A DNA stretch of 35,193 nucleotides. Origin: Nitrospira sp. bin75. GTDB lineage: Bacteria; Nitrospirota; Nitrospiria; Nitrospirales; UBA8639. Below are positions 7,663 through 14,970 of this stretch, piece by piece. How positions within the stretch are numbered: position 1 is the first letter of the stretch; the number at the start of each line of letters is the position of its first letter. The stretch lies in contig MPMZ01000029.1 of the NCBI GenBank assembly GCA_002238765.1, positions 1 through 35,193 on the forward strand. Reading direction: 5' to 3'. The notes beneath the pieces are model-generated. The model was not told the origin of the DNA, made no database searches, and was given only the letters and a program-made list of their open reading frames with translations. Both the position numbers and the translations under genes were made by a program.

Positions 7663-8490
7663 ATGAGATACAAGAAAATCGAATGTCTTATCAAGACTAG
7701 ACGCAGCTTAATCGGTTGCACTGATGCAAATCTGGAAAAATTGAAAAAAGGAATAGATAAGTGTGAGACGAAACTGAACGATGAGACTGTTTGGACATTT
7801 TTGGCTGTCTTGCCTTATCTGAGCGTGACCGATGGATTGAACAACCTGTTCAAGGTATTAACCGGTAGCGGAGCATCGACGACGATAGAGAAACTCTGGT
7901 TGGAGGCATTGCCTTACCCTCCCAGGGAAAGCGAGAGCAATACACACCTCGACCTTGCTCTTGGGGGAATAACGGACAGGAACGGCACGAAGAATGGTAT
8001 AAAGTATTGTCCCAATTTCGGGAAGCAGGTGTGTTTCTGCGAGATGAAATGGGAATCTGACATTAGCACGAGTGTGGCCAACAATTTGCACCGCAACCAG
8101 ATCGCCCGTGTCATCGACAACCTGATCAGTTTCCAGGATGATGGTCAAAACAGACCAGAAAAATTCTATTTCACCCTCGTCACTCCAAGCGTATTTGTAC
8201 AGGGAAAAGGTCCATACTCCCGCTTGTATGGTTATAAGATTAAAGAGTACTCGAATCAGAATACCGGGCTCCAGTCTTTGCAAAGCGATCTCAGTAGCAA
8301 TCTGAAAGTTAGAGGGACGGCTGACTGGAAATACCCTGACCAATATACGAGAAATGCCATATTGAAGAAACTGGTGGTAAAGCATGTGAGTTACGAAGCA
8401 ATCATTAATAATGCACCGGACAGCGATGCAAAGCAGGAGGCATATGGTCTGCTAAATAGGGGGTTTCAAGAGATAAAAAGGAAATCGTAA
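7663..8490 (+). CDS. PD-(D/E)XK nuclease-like protein, unnamed family
   Basis: I do not recognise a named family. The 275-residue protein has a helical N-terminus (1-80). A stretch with the spacing of a PD-(D/E)XK core follows: Asp97 in 'THLDLALGG' and Glu127-x-Lys129 in 'CFCEMKW', followed by 'NNLHRNQIARVIDNL'. Cys116, 124 and 126 lie close to the active-site strand. The later 'KFYFTLVTPSVF' suits another core strand. Its base composition is more AT-rich than its neighbours, suggesting transfer. It is 20 bases upstream of a HigA-type antitoxin gene and probably co-transcribed with it. A stand-alone defence nuclease or toxin is the likely role, by inference. Confidence 0.55.
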   Translation: MRYKKIECLIKTRRSLIGCTDANLEKLKKGIDKCETKLNDETVWTFLAVLPYLSVTDGLNNLFKVLTGSGASTTIEKLWLEALPYPPRESESNTHLDLALGGITDRNGTKNGIKYCPNFGKQVCFCEMKWESDISTSVANNLHRNQIARVIDNLISFQDDGQNRPEKFYFTLVTPSVFVQGKGPYSRLYGYKIKEYSNQNTGLQSLQSDLSSNLKVRGTADWKYPDQYTRNAILKKLVVKHVSYEAIINNAPDSDAKQEAYGLLNRGFQEIKRKS

Positions 8491-8510
8491 AAATTCTCTA
8501 GGAGGCAGCA

Positions 8511-8804
8511 ATGGCAAAGATACAGACCCGGCCGTGGGACGCGGCGGATGACCTGGAGACTGAGGAGGACATCGTTCTCTACCTTGAAGCGGCTTTTGAA
8601 GACGGCGATCCTGGACTGATAGCGGCTGCGTTGGGCGACGTTGCAAGAGCCAAGGGGATGACGACGGTCGCTGCCGAAGCCGGTTTGGGTAGGGAGAGCC
8701 TGTACAAGGCACTGTCACCAGACGGCAACCCGGAGTTCGCCACCGTGCTCAAGGTTCTGCGTGCCCTGGGCCTCAGGCTTCATGCGTCCGCTTCGAGTGC
8801 CTGA
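8511..8804 (+). CDS. HigA-type addiction-module antidote protein
   Basis: A 97-residue protein of the putative addiction-module antidote family (HigA-like, TIGR02684 type). 'LYLEAAFEDGDPGLIAAALGDVARAKG' at about 25-50 is followed by an HTH, 'TTVAAEAGLGRESLYKALS', and then 'GNPEFATVLKVLRALGLRL'. It normally represses its own operon and neutralises a RelE/HigB-like toxin encoded just upstream. Here no such toxin is present; the upstream partner is the PD-(D/E)XK-like gene. A good AGGAGG site is present about 7 bases before the ATG. The toxin may have been lost, or the nuclease-like protein may be the partner. Confidence 0.85.
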   Translation: MAKIQTRPWDAADDLETEEDIVLYLEAAFEDGDPGLIAAALGDVARAKGMTTVAAEAGLGRESLYKALSPDGNPEFATVLKVLRALGLRLHASASSA

Positions 8805-8855
8805 TCACCCTCACCTTTATCCTCTCCCATCAAGGGAGAGGAAATTTTCTGTGCC

Positions 8856-8898
8856 CCCTCTCCCGATTTCCCGCATGAAACGGGAAATCGGGAGAGGG
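8856..8898. repeat. perfect 18-bp inverted repeat between convergent genes
   Basis: Arms 8856-8873 and 8881-8898 (ccctctcccgatttcccg and its complement) with a 7-base loop. It lies between the convergent antidote and alcohol dehydrogenase genes. There is no T-run, so termination is uncertain. It sits inside a 'ccctcacctttat' repeat region starting near 8808. Confidence 0.8.
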
Positions 8899-8913
8899 CC
8901 GGGGTGAGGGGGC

Positions 8914-9945
8914 TTAAGGAACGAGGATGATTTTTCCGAACATCTTGCGGGCGAGCATTCGTTCCTGTGCCTGGCGGGCTTCGGATAACGGGAAGACCGA
9001 ATCCACGACCGGCTTGACGGTCCCGGCCTCGATGAACCGGCCGGCTTCCAGGAGTTCGGCGCGAGTGCCCATGTAGGATCCCCTGATCGTCAATTGCCGG
9101 GAATAGACGTATCGCGCATCCAGGAGATTCTCAGGTCCGGACGTTGCGCCGCAGGTGACCAAGCGTCCCCCGCGCGTCAACGATCGCAAACACTGGTCCC
9201 AGACCACCTGACCGATATGCTCGATGACCACGTCCACGCCGCGGCCGTCGGTGAACGCGTGGACGCGTTGGGTCACGTCCTCCCTGGCATGATTGATCAC
9301 CAGTGCCGCACCGATGGCTTGGGCTTTTTCGATTTTGTCGTCAGTGCCGACCGTACTGATCACCCGTGCCTCAAGCCGGCGGGCGAGTTGGATCGCCATG
9401 CTGCCAACGCCGCTCCCGGCGCCCATCACCAGCACGGTTTCCCCGGGTTGAACGTCCGCCAGGGTTTTCACCATGTGCCAGGCCGTGACCGACACCAGGG
9501 GGTAGGCTGCGGCTTGTTCAAAGGTCAAGCCGGGAGGCATCGGCAGGAGGTTTCTTGCCGGGACCTTGACGTATTCCGCATAGCCCCCGTGAACCCCGGC
9601 ACCCAGTAAATGGTACGTCGGGCAGAAATTATCCTTCCCGGCCAGGCAGGACTCGCACTGCCAACAACTGATGCCCGGGGAAACGACAACGGGTTGTCCA
9701 ACCGGATAAGGCGCGTCTGTGCCATCCCCGATCCGTTCCACCACGCCACTCACGTCGCAGCCGGAAATATGCGGAAGCGGGATCGGGTAATTGGGTATCC
9801 CCTGGCGGATCCAAATGTCCAAATGATTGAGCGCACAGGCTTTGACCCGGACCAGAGCTTCCCCGGCCTCGGGAGCAGGGAGCGGAACGTCCTCAAGCGT
9901 GAGCTGTTCCGGACCGCCGTGTTGATGAAAGGTAACGGCTTTCAT
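8914..9945 (-). CDS. zinc-dependent alcohol dehydrogenase-family oxidoreductase
   Basis: A 343-residue medium-chain dehydrogenase/reductase. The GroES-like domain (about 1-150) carries Cys37, 'GCDVSGVVE' at 62-70, and the four structural-zinc cysteines 94, 97, 100 and 108 ('CWQCESC...FC'). The NAD(P)-binding Rossmann fold follows with 'VMGAGSGVGSMAIQLARRL'. The catalytic-site His-Glu seen in classical ADHs is Cys-Asp here. The C-terminus 'RMLARKMFGKIILVP' is that of quinone reductase-like members. It probably acts on an alcohol, aldehyde or enone with NAD(P)H; the substrate is unknown. It appears monocistronic. Confidence 0.88.
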   Translation of the reverse strand: MKAVTFHQHGGPEQLTLEDVPLPAPEAGEALVRVKACALNHLDIWIRQGIPNYPIPLPHISGCDVSGVVERIGDGTDAPYPVGQPVVVSPGISCWQCESCLAGKDNFCPTYHLLGAGVHGGYAEYVKVPARNLLPMPPGLTFEQAAAYPLVSVTAWHMVKTLADVQPGETVLVMGAGSGVGSMAIQLARRLEARVISTVGTDDKIEKAQAIGAALVINHAREDVTQRVHAFTDGRGVDVVIEHIGQVVWDQCLRSLTRGGRLVTCGATSGPENLLDARYVYSRQLTIRGSYMGTRAELLEAGRFIEAGTVKPVVDSVFPLSEARQAQERMLARKMFGKIILVP

Positions 9946-9956
9946 GGGCGAGATGT

Positions 9957-10165
9957 TAGGTCACACTTCGCTAATCTGACTTACACTCCTATAAAAAACC
10001 AGGACATGTAAAGACGCTGGATCCTCGATTAAAGATGTCGAGGATGACGGAAAGAGACAAAAACGATCTACCCCACCCGCATTCCCTCTTCGGAAATGCG
10101 CCCACTTACAAAGGGGAGGGAATAACAGTGAGTAGGTCGGATTCGTACAGCGTCATCTGACAATT
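9957..10165. repeat. intergenic repeat cluster
   Basis: A partial 'ggtcacacttcgctaatctgac' repeat is followed by a GGATCC-type repeat (about 10010-10065), a 'cttacaaaggggaggg' unit, and a 'gtaggtcggatt' unit (about 10132-10145). The gap between the dehydrogenase and the PhzF gene has no coding evidence. Confidence 0.6.
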
Positions 10166-10170
10166 TCTGG

Positions 10171-11103
10171 CTAGAACAGGAGCTTGCCTTCGGCCACCAT
10201 GACGGCTTGCCCCCCTACCTTGACCTCTTGAATGGCGTCGTCATCGGAAAACACCTGGACCGTGATCCGTGAGGGCCGATCGATTTCATACCCCTGTTCC
10301 ATGAACATTTCGGTGGTCGGGCCGACGTCCACGACTCCGTTCTTGACGAGATACGCGCCAAGTGCGCCGCTGGCGCTGCCCGTGGCCGGATCTTCCCATA
10401 TGCCGATGGGGGCCGCGAACATGCGCGTATGCACGTGCGCCCATTCTTCCACGGTCACCGTCGTAAAGACCATGATCCCGTTGGCGCCGAGTTTATCGCA
10501 GACGTCCTTGGTGGCCGTCGGGTCGGCTCGTATCGATTTCACCGCGGTGAGGGTCCTCACCGGGACGATGGCGACCGGCAAGCCGGTTGACACCACTTCG
10601 ATGGGCAGATGGGTTTCCGCTATGGCGGTCTTGTTCATCCCCAGGGCCCGGCTGATTTCGTAGAGGTCCTGGATGCCATCGACCGTTCCCAGGAATTGCG
10701 GATGCGGCTGGGACATCACGACGCTCTCCACTTGCCCGTCCACCACGTGCAACTCGACGGGAAAGAGTCCGAGGTTGCATTCGAAGAGGTACCGCGTCAG
10801 CGGTTTCGACAAGGGAAATCTCTGTAACGAACCGAGTACGAAAAAGGTGCCGATCACCGGATGGCCGGCAAAAGGAATTTCCTGGGTAGGGGTGAAGATG
10901 CGGAGTTTGGCAATCGCAGCCGGGTCCGTCGGCGGAACCACAAAGACGGTCTCGGAAAGATTCATTTCACGGGCAATCTGCTGGAACTCCCGCTCGGTCA
11001 AATCCGTCCCATCGGGAATCACGGCGACGGGATTGCCACCGAACGGCTCTTCCGCAAAGACGTCCGCCTTGTAAAACTGGAGAGATCGGGTGGGAGTCGT
11101 CAT
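10171..11103 (-). CDS. PhzF-family isomerase-like protein
   Basis: A 310-residue protein, the family's usual length, with the two-lobed PhzF/diaminopimelate epimerase-like fold. N-terminal 'YKADVFAEEPFGGNPVAVIPD' and 'REMNLSETVFV' carry the catalytic Glu51. 'RIFTPTQEIPFAGHPVIGT' and the C-terminal lobe motif 'WEDPATGSASGALGAYLV' (about 235-250) are diagnostic. PhzF in phenazine producers isomerises trans-2,3-dihydro-3-hydroxyanthranilate; no other phenazine genes are present here, so the true substrate is unknown. It is downstream of, and 60 bases from, the radical SAM gene on the same strand, so co-transcription is plausible. Confidence 0.93.
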   Translation of the reverse strand: MTTPTRSLQFYKADVFAEEPFGGNPVAVIPDGTDLTEREFQQIAREMNLSETVFVVPPTDPAAIAKLRIFTPTQEIPFAGHPVIGTFFVLGSLQRFPLSKPLTRYLFECNLGLFPVELHVVDGQVESVVMSQPHPQFLGTVDGIQDLYEISRALGMNKTAIAETHLPIEVVSTGLPVAIVPVRTLTAVKSIRADPTATKDVCDKLGANGIMVFTTVTVEEWAHVHTRMFAAPIGIWEDPATGSASGALGAYLVKNGVVDVGPTTEMFMEQGYEIDRPSRITVQVFSDDDAIQEVKVGGQAVMVAEGKLLF

Positions 11104-11163
11104 ACGGAGGGACCCGGAAGCGACGTCTCTTGCCGCACGATGGCGCCGGAGGGTCTCACCACG

Positions 11164-12402
11164 TTACGCGCTGCATGGGAGGGCTTCATATTCGGCAGCC
11201 CAGGGATTCCGGACGTAATCTTCTACGAAATTTTGCAGGGTCCCATTTCGGTAGAGTCGGGAATTGGCGAATTTGGTGTCGATTTTATGGAGGACCTTGA
11301 CCGTCACTCCGGTCTTGTTCTTGAATTCGTCCAGGGTCACTCCCTTGATATCCATATTCGTCCCGCGTCCCGATTCCATGATGCATTTGGGGATATGAAG
11401 TCGTTTCTGACCGGTCAGCCGTTCACGAATGTCGTCAAACGTCAGCAGCACGGTACAATCGGAATCTCCGCCGAGCGTCGCATTCGGCACGAACAGGTAT
11501 CGAGCGCGGTTCTTTCGATACATGTTCAGGATCTTGTGCACGCTCCCGGCCATCACGACCGTATCTTTTTTCTCCAGTTCCAGGGAATCGAACGCAGTCA
11601 CGATACGCTTTCGATTCAGAAACGCCGTCACGTAGGCTTCGGTGTGAATCGTGGTCAGATTCGGCAACCCGGCGTCATAAATCCGTTCGGCTTCAACACC
11701 CAGTGCCTTCCGCCCCTGACGCATGAGATTGGCCGTGTCTTCCTTGAGGCCGCCCACGGGCGTAAGACACCCCATCCACAACACGCATTTTTGATTGATT
11801 TTCGAAATCTCCTGCGCGTCCTTGGACATGGTATGTTCGTCGAACGCGTAAAAATTTGCCGATGACACCGAAGGGCCGTCCAGCACTTTCATCAGGTGTC
11901 GCACGGACGGCGCATGCGGCATCATCTGTTGCCGGTATTGGCTCAGGGTAATGACCGACAATTCAAAATTGATCCGCCCGGGATACTGTGCCGCCAACTG
12001 ATGTATCTTCGGCACGTGGACGAACCCCACCGTGAAAAACTGAATGTTCTTGTCGGTATGTTTCAGAAAATCTTCCACCCATTCCATGGCCTTGGGGTGG
12101 AGGAACAGGTCGGTCCATTCCATGTATTCATTCCCCCCCAAACACCAGAATTGCATGGGGTCCGTGGGCTTGGCATTGATATAATTGAGGATAAATTCCC
12201 AATCATCCTGCGTGGTCTTTGGCGGGTCCTGGGTTTCGCGATAGGAATGGTCGAGTTCGTAGCAAAAGGTGCATTCGACCGGGCACTTCTTCCCCAGGCT
12301 CAGGGGGATTTTTCCCGCGTCCATTTCGCGGATCAACACTTCCCGATACCCCTTGCCTTGCAGCACCAGCGTCGGCTCCAAGACCGGCAGATCCCGTCCC
12401 AT
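11164..12402 (-). CDS. radical SAM protein with DUF512-like C-terminus
   Basis: A 412-residue protein. The [4Fe-4S] motif is canonical CX3CX2C at Cys40, 44 and 47 ('KKCPVECTFCYE'). 'QFWCLGGNEYMEW' takes the place of the usual GGE motif region. The C-terminal part ('LFVPNATLGGDSDCTVLL', 'DDIRERL', 'LHIPKCIMESG', 'GVTLDEF') follows the order of the DUF512 domain that ends a family of Fe-S oxidoreductases ('vpN.ffG..vtVtGLL..D'). It lacks the N-terminal PDZ domain of typical DUF512 proteins. The reaction is unknown. It is flanked by PhzF and, beyond a J-like gene, two more radical SAM genes. Confidence 0.75.
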   Translation of the reverse strand: MGRDLPVLEPTLVLQGKGYREVLIREMDAGKIPLSLGKKCPVECTFCYELDHSYRETQDPPKTTQDDWEFILNYINAKPTDPMQFWCLGGNEYMEWTDLFLHPKAMEWVEDFLKHTDKNIQFFTVGFVHVPKIHQLAAQYPGRINFELSVITLSQYRQQMMPHAPSVRHLMKVLDGPSVSSANFYAFDEHTMSKDAQEISKINQKCVLWMGCLTPVGGLKEDTANLMRQGRKALGVEAERIYDAGLPNLTTIHTEAYVTAFLNRKRIVTAFDSLELEKKDTVVMAGSVHKILNMYRKNRARYLFVPNATLGGDSDCTVLLTFDDIRERLTGQKRLHIPKCIMESGRGTNMDIKGVTLDEFKNKTGVTVKVLHKIDTKFANSRLYRNGTLQNFVEDYVRNPWAAEYEALPCSA

Positions 12403-12449
12403 TGCTAGCCCCGTCCCCCTTGTCTGTGTTTACTCATCGGTTGACCATT

Positions 12450-12512
12450 CCCCCTCACCCTATGCCTTCGGCACCCTCACCCCAACCCTCTCCCAGAGGG
12501 AGAGGGAGTCAA
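12450..12512. repeat. 'ccctcaccct' dispersed repeat
   Basis: Contains 'cccctcaccctatgccttcgg' followed by 'ccctctcccagagggagaggg'-like dyad DNA. The same type is seen at about 958, 8808 and 29428. It lies between the divergent radical SAM and J-like genes. Confidence 0.6.
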
Positions 12513-12598
12513 AGGGGTGGCCCTATACGGCTTATTGACACCGCCACGGCACGTTTGCCACACTTCGATGCACTTGAGCCCCGTTCACGAAATCCTTT

Positions 12599-12880
12599 AT
12601 GCCTTCACCACCTGCACACCAAGACCCTGCATCGGAAGAGCCTGTTACCCAGGCCCTTGAACTCTTCAACCTGTCCCTGCCGCTGCACGCCACGACCCTG
12701 CACCAACGGTATCAGGAACTCCTGGTCACCTGGCATCCGCACCGGTACGCCAACCTGACCAACAATCCCACCAAGTATATGCAAATGTACAAGAAGGCGG
12801 AGGCGATGACCAAGGAAGTGCAGGCCGCGTATACACTGCTGAAGGAGTATCTGGAAAACCACGGTCACGCGCCTTCTTGA
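12599..12880 (+). CDS. small degenerate J-domain-like protein
   Basis: A 93-residue protein whose residues about 18-85 fit a J domain: 'ALELFNLSLPLHATTLHQRY' (helix I), 'YQELLVTWHPHRYAN' (helix II and loop), and 'YKKAEAMTKEVQAAYTLLKEYL' (helix III). The diagnostic HPD tripeptide, which activates Hsp70 ATPase, is His46-Pro47-His48 here. It therefore may not stimulate DnaK in the normal way. The ATG has no clear ribosome site. It is the only plus-strand gene among the three radical SAM genes and sits between them, which hints at a shared role. Confidence 0.6.
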   Translation: MPSPPAHQDPASEEPVTQALELFNLSLPLHATTLHQRYQELLVTWHPHRYANLTNNPTKYMQMYKKAEAMTKEVQAAYTLLKEYLENHGHAPS

Positions 12881-12883
12881 CCC

Positions 12884-12990
12884 TTCGATTACGCTCAGGA
12901 CAGGCCCTTCGGCTCCGCTTCGCTCCACTTCCTTCGACTACGCTTCCTTCGACTACACTCCGTTACGCTCAGGACAGGCAGGGCAGGCGG
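12884..12990. repeat. 'ttcgactacgctcaggacagg' dispersed repeat array
   Basis: Several partial copies in tandem: 'ccttcgattacgctcagg', 'ccttcgactacgcttcc', 'ttcgactacactccgttacg', then 'ctcaggacaggcagggcagg'. An inverted related copy interrupts another repeat at about 17684-17735. Confidence 0.7.
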
Positions 12991-13011
12991 CGGGCTGGGC
13001 GGGCCACGTCT

Positions 13012-14970
13012 CTACGTGGTCGAATGGCTGACCACCCGCGTCATCCCCGGTTCCCCCTCTTTTCCGCCTTCGGGGTCCACTTTGGCCACCGGCCACGTGA
13101 TCAACCCCGCCACGGTATCGGGCGCGGCGTCGGCCGGACTGTGCCGGGTGGCGTAAATCTGCGACAACCGGTTCGTGCCGAACCGTGAAATGTAGAGGAA
13201 GATCTGTTCGCGGGCGTTGATCCGCACGGCCCAGGGTTCAAAATCGTTCTGATAAAACTCCTCGCACAACTGCATGGCATCCAGGCAACTCAGAGTCCCC
13301 GGTTCGTTCAGCGTGTAATAATAATCCAGGGGCATATCGTATTCATCCTGCTTCTGAATCGTGATGCCGAATTTTTCAGGATTCCTGACCATCGGGGTAT
13401 GACGATAGGCCACGAAGTAAAACAGCTCGACCGAATGGATCTCGGATTTATTGTCGATCAGGAACTGCCGCGTGTCCTCGGCTTCTTCCCTGGTCTCGCC
13501 AGGAAATCCGTAAAACGCCATGACGTGATTCCAGATCCCCGCCTTCGCGGCTTCCCGTAAATTGTTTTCGATCACGCTCTTCCGCGCATGCTTGTCCATG
13601 AGTTCCAGGACGCGCTCGTTGGCCGACTCCATCCCATAGTACAGGGTCTTACAGCCGGACTCCGCGGCGAGCCGCCAGGTTTCAGGGTCCTGGAGCGTCT
13701 CCTCGAAACGGATCAACGTGGTCCACTTGATGTCCACCTGCTCTTCCACCAGCAGTTGAGACACCTTTTTGAACAGCGCGGGCGGATACGATTCATCGGC
13801 AAAGAGAAAATGGTCGGCCTGATAGAGGTCCTTGAGGGCCTTGACTTCCCGGACCACGTCCTGGGCCGGCTTGCCGCGATACTGGTCGAAGTACCCTTGC
13901 CCGTGATCACAGAACGTACACTTCCCCCAGTAACAGCCCCGGGTCGCCAAATACGGCAGGATACGCGTGGGCACGAAATACGAATCCAAAGGCAAGCCTT
14001 GAAAATCCGGCAACGGGAGCGCCGTGGTCTTTTCCGTATAAATCTCCGAATTGATCCGCACGTGCCCGTGTTCCCGGTACATCAGGTTGGGCAGCGATTG
14101 CCATGCCCGATCACCCACCAGGGCTTCCAATAACCACAACAGGGCATGCTCGCCTTCGTACATGATGGCCGAATCGAACACGGACGAGAAGAACGGCTCC
14201 TGTTTCGCCAAATCTTCCTGAAGCCGCGTGATCACGTTCCCCCCGACCGTGACGTGGATTTCCGGGAACGCTTCCTTGATCATCTTGCAGAAGGTGAATC
14301 CCGCGATCATTTGCATCTTCGTCCCGATGGACACGCCGACCACGTCGGGCCGCTCTTTGGCGATCGCGGACAACACCAATTGCCGGCACACGTCCCGATA
14401 CACGTTGACCTGCTCGTCGTCCAAACACTCCAGGACTTCCTTCGAGACGCCGGGCCGGTAGCCCAAATTACTCTCCATGGGGTAATACACGAGCGAGGCG
14501 GGAAAATACGCCGCGGAGATGTACCGCATGACGTCACGAAACACATTCAACGCCCATTCGAGTTTATCGGCTTCGTAGAAATCGTCGCTCCGGTTGATAC
14601 GTTTCGCTTCCTCGGCATTTGCGGCCAGGTCCATCACGTCGAAGGCCAGGGCTTCCTCCAAACAGGCTTTCTGGTCAATCTCCTTGTCACTCAACCCCGC
14701 GCCCTTGGCTTCGAGTGCCTTGTGTTGTTGGACCATGCGCGCATTGACCCAGATCAGGAACATGTCACTGAAGAACAACTCGTACATTTCGATGTTGATG
14801 TCCCGCTGCACGACCTCATGCCCGTTTTCCCGAAGCACGGCCGTGAGACTCGGCAATGCCAGATACGGAGCCGTGGGCACCCACTCCGGCGGGAAGAGCA
14901 GCAGGGTCTTCAACTTCCGGCCGCTCTTTGCCTGCGGCGCCGCGTTATCGATGGTGATGAGGGAAGACAT
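13012..14970 (-). CDS. cobalamin-binding-type radical SAM protein (paralog B)
   Basis: A 652-residue protein. The N-terminal half resembles a B12-binding Rossmann domain ('LLLFPPEWVPTAPYLALPSL', later 'DVVGVSIGTKMQMIAGFTF', 'FPEIHVTVGGNVITRL'). The radical SAM domain has Cys346, Cys351 and Cys354 ('RGCYWGKCTFCDHG'), a CX4CX2C spacing instead of CX3CX2C. 'FADESYPPALFKK' and 'LYYGMESANERVLELMDK' are core radical SAM strands. There is no DxHxxG motif. The reaction is unknown. Its ATG overlaps the stop of the upstream paralog by one base (TGATG), so the two are co-translated. A CCACGT/ACGTGG hairpin spans its stop codon (13004-13019). Confidence 0.85.
   Translation of the reverse strand: MSSLITIDNAAPQAKSGRKLKTLLLFPPEWVPTAPYLALPSLTAVLRENGHEVVQRDINIEMYELFFSDMFLIWVNARMVQQHKALEAKGAGLSDKEIDQKACLEEALAFDVMDLAANAEEAKRINRSDDFYEADKLEWALNVFRDVMRYISAAYFPASLVYYPMESNLGYRPGVSKEVLECLDDEQVNVYRDVCRQLVLSAIAKERPDVVGVSIGTKMQMIAGFTFCKMIKEAFPEIHVTVGGNVITRLQEDLAKQEPFFSSVFDSAIMYEGEHALLWLLEALVGDRAWQSLPNLMYREHGHVRINSEIYTEKTTALPLPDFQGLPLDSYFVPTRILPYLATRGCYWGKCTFCDHGQGYFDQYRGKPAQDVVREVKALKDLYQADHFLFADESYPPALFKKVSQLLVEEQVDIKWTTLIRFEETLQDPETWRLAAESGCKTLYYGMESANERVLELMDKHARKSVIENNLREAAKAGIWNHVMAFYGFPGETREEAEDTRQFLIDNKSEIHSVELFYFVAYRHTPMVRNPEKFGITIQKQDEYDMPLDYYYTLNEPGTLSCLDAMQLCEEFYQNDFEPWAVRINAREQIFLYISRFGTNRLSQIYATRHSPADAAPDTVAGLITWPVAKVDPEGGKEGEPGMTRVVSHSTT

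Noticed and set aside
13004-13019. Terminator hairpin at the radical SAM stop
   Set aside because: CCACGT-ctct-ACGTGG spans the stop codon but has no T-run, so I do not call it a terminator.
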